Shown piece by piece: positions 60,672-64,000 of a DNA stretch of 64,000 bases. The stretch's first letter is position 1; every line of letters begins with the position of its first letter. Location: contig NC_087378.1 in assembly GCF_963675165.1 (NCBI RefSeq), positions 5,575,205 through 5,639,204 on the forward strand, given 5' to 3'. The notes under the pieces were generated by a model. It searched no databases. It worked only from the letters and a program-made list of their open reading frames with translations, and was not told where the DNA came from. The DNA is from Halichondria panicea. Taxonomy: Eukaryota; Porifera; Demospongiae; Suberitida; Halichondriidae. Both the position numbers and the translations under genes were made by a program.

Positions 60672-62030
60672 TAGCCTCGATCCCAGGCCGATCCGTCTCT
60701 AATTGAACGCTAGGTCGCCTCTCGGCCTGGTATTGATTGTATCTGGGCGTGACCGGAAACTGGTATGTATCTGGGCGTGACCGGAAACTGGTAAGTATCA
60801 GCTATGTACTGTAACATCTTCAGTTCATCACAGTTGGCTAAAAATACAGCGATATAATGATATAATGACACTAGAAATTAATACTGTGCACAGCAGTACT
60901 GCGTCCATAATAAATGCAGATGTTTAGAAGTGAAGATCTCAAACAAGAGCTTCCAGAAAGACTTAATAATTACTGCGCCTTCAGGTGGCATAACAAAGAT
61001 TGTGTGTTCACAGTGCATCAAGAGACAGTAGAATCCTGACGTCACTGGTCAGGATAGCAACCACAAGTGTTGAAAGAGCCATTCCATGTCAGTAGTTTTA
61101 GTGCAGGTAGTTCTATAAGATCGGACCCTTGGGAAGGACACGAGTGGCACTGGGGCATCCTCTTTCAATAAGTTCGCACCCATCAGCTAGGAGGAGTACG
61201 ACAGGGGTTGGAGGGGAAGGTTCCATTTTGCTCCTGTATACAAATTAGTATGAACTTAAATTCACCATTCCACTACACATTTTGTAACTCACAGTGATGG
61301 TCCACACAAAACTAGCCACGATCCCAGGCCGCACTTCCTTGAAGGTCGGTGAAGGAGGCTAACACAACACCAGTGCCAGTGCCGTAATGTCATATCTTGA
61401 TCCAGATACCAAGGATTGGGCTATAGGCTATAGTGTACAATTTCCAATGATGAAAGGGTATTATTGATTTATATCGCTCACCTTGACAATACATCCCAGG
61501 CCCAGCCACTTGTGGACACCCCTGAGCATAGTATACAAGAGATCGATGGCCAGAGTCTGAGGATAGATTCTACCAAGTGTATCTGGCAATCAATGGTCTA
61601 ATCAAGCGCTTGTATTAAATTGTGTAGTCAATCAAAAGTAGCCACTGATAGCAGAAACTTGAGAACCTAGGTCTGTTCTTTCACAAGAGTGATGCTCCTT
61701 CTTCCTTTGCACAAGACAGCTCCTCACACTCTAGCTAGCTAAGCCTATATCTACATATTATATGTCTATGACAAACTAAACTTGCAAAGAATAGACCTAT
61801 GACACGGAGTTCTTTGTGATTTAACGGTGATTTTACGGAGTAAGTATGCTTACATACACTATTAGTGTTTCTATTCCCTCCACCTTGCTCAGGTATTCGC
61901 TCTTTTTTAGCGAATACCTGAGCAACCACAGCAACCACATGCCCAGATACACGCCCAGATACAATCAATACCAGGCCGAGGAGGCGACCTAGCGTTCAAT
62001 TAGAGACGGATCGGCCTGGGATCGAGGCTA
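60672..62030. mobile_element. Decayed relative of the ZAD + RecQ element
   Basis: Flanked by exact TGCTCAGAC (60663-60671 and 62031-62039). The ends match those of 56251-57821 almost base for base, including the internal hairpin. The conserved CTCAGGTATTCGCT..AGCGAATACCTGAG palindrome is at 61890-61924. The inside keeps ruins of the ZAD gene (GGCATAACAAAGATTGTGTG at about 60991, reading GITKIVCSQCIK, and the motif near 61200) and of the helicase start (about 61660-61720). A stretch at 61385-61640 is absent from the other copy. No intact frame. Confidence 0.88.
61313..61361. mobile_element. 49-bp minimal TAG..CTA element nested in a relative
   Basis: TAGCCACGATCCCAGGCCGC...GGTGAAGGAGGCTA lies between ACACAAAAC (61304-61312) and ACACAACAC (61362-61370), an 8/9 match. 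The sister element at 56251 shows the unoccupied site at the same place (GGTCCACATAATGCCAGTGC), so the insertion is directly visible. Confidence 0.82.
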
Positions 62031-62517
62031 TGCTCAGACTAGCAATACATAGGTAGTTTTTTAAAAAGGGGGGGCTTCAGCCCCTCAAAATCACCCCTGG
62101 ATCCGCCCCTGCCTCAAGAGCACAGTTTGCTACAAACTATTAATATCTTTACTGACATTTTGAGTGCACACACCCCTTTTTGCTCATTACACGCCCCTTT
62201 TTAGCAACTCGCCTCATACAACGGAAGTGCTGTGTGTTGCCTCCCTTTCTTTCGTGTATCTATGCTTTAATTAACTAGTTATTGACTGGTTGACTAGTAA
62301 TTATGGCTTATAACCAACCAATGCCGAGGGCGTAGTTATAAACCAGTACCAGTCAACAACTGATTTATTTACTGCAAAAACAGCAAAACAGTCATTTGAA
62401 CATCAATGGAGACAGTCAAGCTTGCTCTCACAGCCACTTTGTGCCTCAGAATATGCAGTTAGAACAGTTACAACTGTCAAGTATGAGAGCTAGCTACTTC
62501 TAAGTTCTCCAAGCAGC

Positions 62518-62575
62518 TAGCCTCGAGACCAGGCCGATTAAAATACGTATTTTAATCGGCCTGGATTCGAGGCTA
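62518..62575. mobile_element. 58-bp palindromic TAG..CTA element, 9-bp duplication
   Basis: TAGCCTCGAGACCAGGCCGA, then TTAAAATACGTATTTTAA as a perfect centre, then TCGGCCTGGATTCGAGGCTA. It is flanked by exact CCAAGCAGC (62509-62517 and 62576-62584). It is only two ends joined, with the CAGGCCG..CGGCCTG stem shared by the larger relatives. Confidence 0.92.
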
Positions 62576-62584
62576 CCAAGCAGC

Positions 62585-64000
62585 TAGCAAGGTTCTACTG
62601 GAAGCCATAAACTACCAGACCCGCCCACCAATATCAGCAGGTTTTCAATTTGCATTGCACAAGAGTCTACTGCACTGTACTCCTCTAGCTCTACCTCTGA
62701 GCCACAGCCTTGACTAGAAACACAGAGCAAGGATTGAACTGCAGTGTTTCAAGCCTCATGAACATGTAATAAGTAGCTTAGACTAGACTAGTCTGGCCAC
62801 GCCCTCCCATACTTCGTATATGCAAAGAGGCTGGAAATCGAGACTAGACTAGACTGCTAGCTAGCTCAGGTCAATATGACAATAGCACAAAACGTAGTCT
62901 ACAAAACTTTTTGTGTGCTGTATTGCTATTTTACTGTGTACAAATTGTCAAGATGATTCAAAAGTTGAATAGTGCTTGTAGGAAGTAAAAATATGAGCCA
63001 TATTCCAATGGCTCATATTCACTGGAAATCACCTAGGATATAGATAGGAGTGAATCAGTAAATAAATCTAGTTATTTACTGATTCAGTCCGTATCCTAGG
63101 TGATGTCCAGTAATTATATTATATAATTACTTCCCCCAGGCACTATGTTATAGATAGTACATGGGCATGAGGTATCTATGTGTTATAGTGTCCCATATCA
63201 CGAGGGCTTTGCCCGAGGGATGAGGGACACTATAACCGAATGCACATGTGCTAACTGATTTAGATCCCACTTTTCATTGGCTGCCTCTGGCAAGAAGTGT
63301 ATCTATAAAAGCAGCAAGCCTTAGCAACAGCTTTATTTTTGAAAATGTCCTGTTCTGACAAGCTAGTCTAGATGATTTCTGCTAAAAAAACCTTTGCATT
63401 GGCCTTGCTTCAACATTGGAATGGACAAACTAGTGACTCCACCTTGTGCAGGAAGCGCTCTTCAACAAATGAGCCCAGCCTCCTCTTTCCTGCACTCAAG
63501 CCCCACCCAGGTCAAGCTTCTCAGTAAACTGTTCTGATATGTACTAGCAATTGCAAGGAACAGCTTGCAGCAATGCTACAGTGCACTATCGTTCCCAAAA
63601 AGACACAGGAGTCTACTGAAGGAAACATGGCTGCAGGATAGAAACAGAAGTCAGGAGGACGAAGTTGACAAATGCTACAAGTTGAAGACATGCTTTCATC
63701 ATAGATAGTGCTTTCATGCTTGTGACAATGGACCCAGAACTGTTAAAATCATTGGCTCTTAGTGTTCCTCGTAGAGACAAGAAAAGATACTGGTGAACCC
63801 TACCATCAACCCAGCAAACGCTATAGAAACTGGTAGTGAAAAAACTGAACAGCCATAGCTAATTATCATGCAGCTACAGCTTTATTATCATTTCTGTTCA
63901 TTCAAAAATTGTACTTGTACTTTATACCCTCAAGCTTATAATTCCCTGGGAAATTATGAGACTATGGCTCATAATTCCCTGCTAAACACACACAAGTGGG
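62585..64000. other. Terminal stretch without recognisable gene
   Basis: Contains the palindrome at 63016-63115 and a GGGCTTTGCCCGAGGGATGA-type inverted motif at about 63180-63235, but no frame or splice-linked exon that I can support. Confidence 0.45.
63016..63115. repeat. Palindromic repeat of about 95 bp
   Basis: ACTGGAAATCACCTAGGATA...AATCAGTAAATAA faces TTATTTACTGATTCAGT...TATCCTAGGTGATGTCCAGT. A smaller hairpin (GAGCCATATTCCAATGGCTC) precedes it at 62995-63017. No clear target repeat. Non-coding. Confidence 0.75.

Overview
The window is eukaryotic nuclear DNA: AT-rich, with many small GT..AG introns and roughly 40% or more mobile-element debris. The genes are animal housekeeping genes. 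The broken receptor-like gene, which joins beta-helix GGAI repeats to a multi-membrane C-terminus, is of a kind I associate with sponges. Together with the tiny introns and abundant ACATGTA-type words, this suggests a demosponge or similarly early-branching animal. That assignment is an inference, not proven.

Layout. (1) 1-4706, plus strand: the 3' ten exons of RRP12 (90S/40S ribosome assembly). (2) 4845-18406, minus: the complete 11-exon MAK16 gene (60S assembly), convergent with RRP12. Its 10.7-kb last-but-one intron contains, on the same strand, a broken beta-helix/multi-TM gene (7499-12382) and several nested inverted-repeat elements. (3) 18724-22659, plus: the two-exon ATP5MK/DAPIT gene (mitochondrial ATP synthase), head to head with MAK16 across about 317 bp. 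(4) 23593-24216, minus: a possible two-exon gene of 64 codons, unrecognised. (5) 24953-35687, plus: the complete 18-exon SEC23IP/DDHD-family gene (1044 aa). (6) 37108-55570, minus: the complete EXOC6/Sec15 gene (805 or 820 aa), with two in-phase alternative last exons. (7) 55571-64000: no host gene seen, only a dense cluster of inverted-repeat elements.

Each multi-exon model was checked by summing exon lengths: all junctions keep phase and all four complete genes end in one stop codon. RRP12 and MAK16 are neighbouring ribosome-assembly factors; SEC23IP and EXOC6 both act in membrane traffic.

The most interesting find is a DNA transposon group whose ends read TAG...CTA and which leaves exact 9-bp target duplications. 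I verified it at 796-1379, 21669-22081, 55343-55418, 56251-57821, 60672-62030 and 62518-62575, and with an 8/9 duplication at 61313-61361. Many ends carry an internal CAGGCC..GGCCTG hairpin. The largest copy (56251-57821) carries two converging, truncated genes: a ZAD-type zinc-finger protein and a RecQ-family helicase. It looks like an internally deleted form of a larger element. The copies range from 1.57 kb down to perfect palindromes of under 80 bp.
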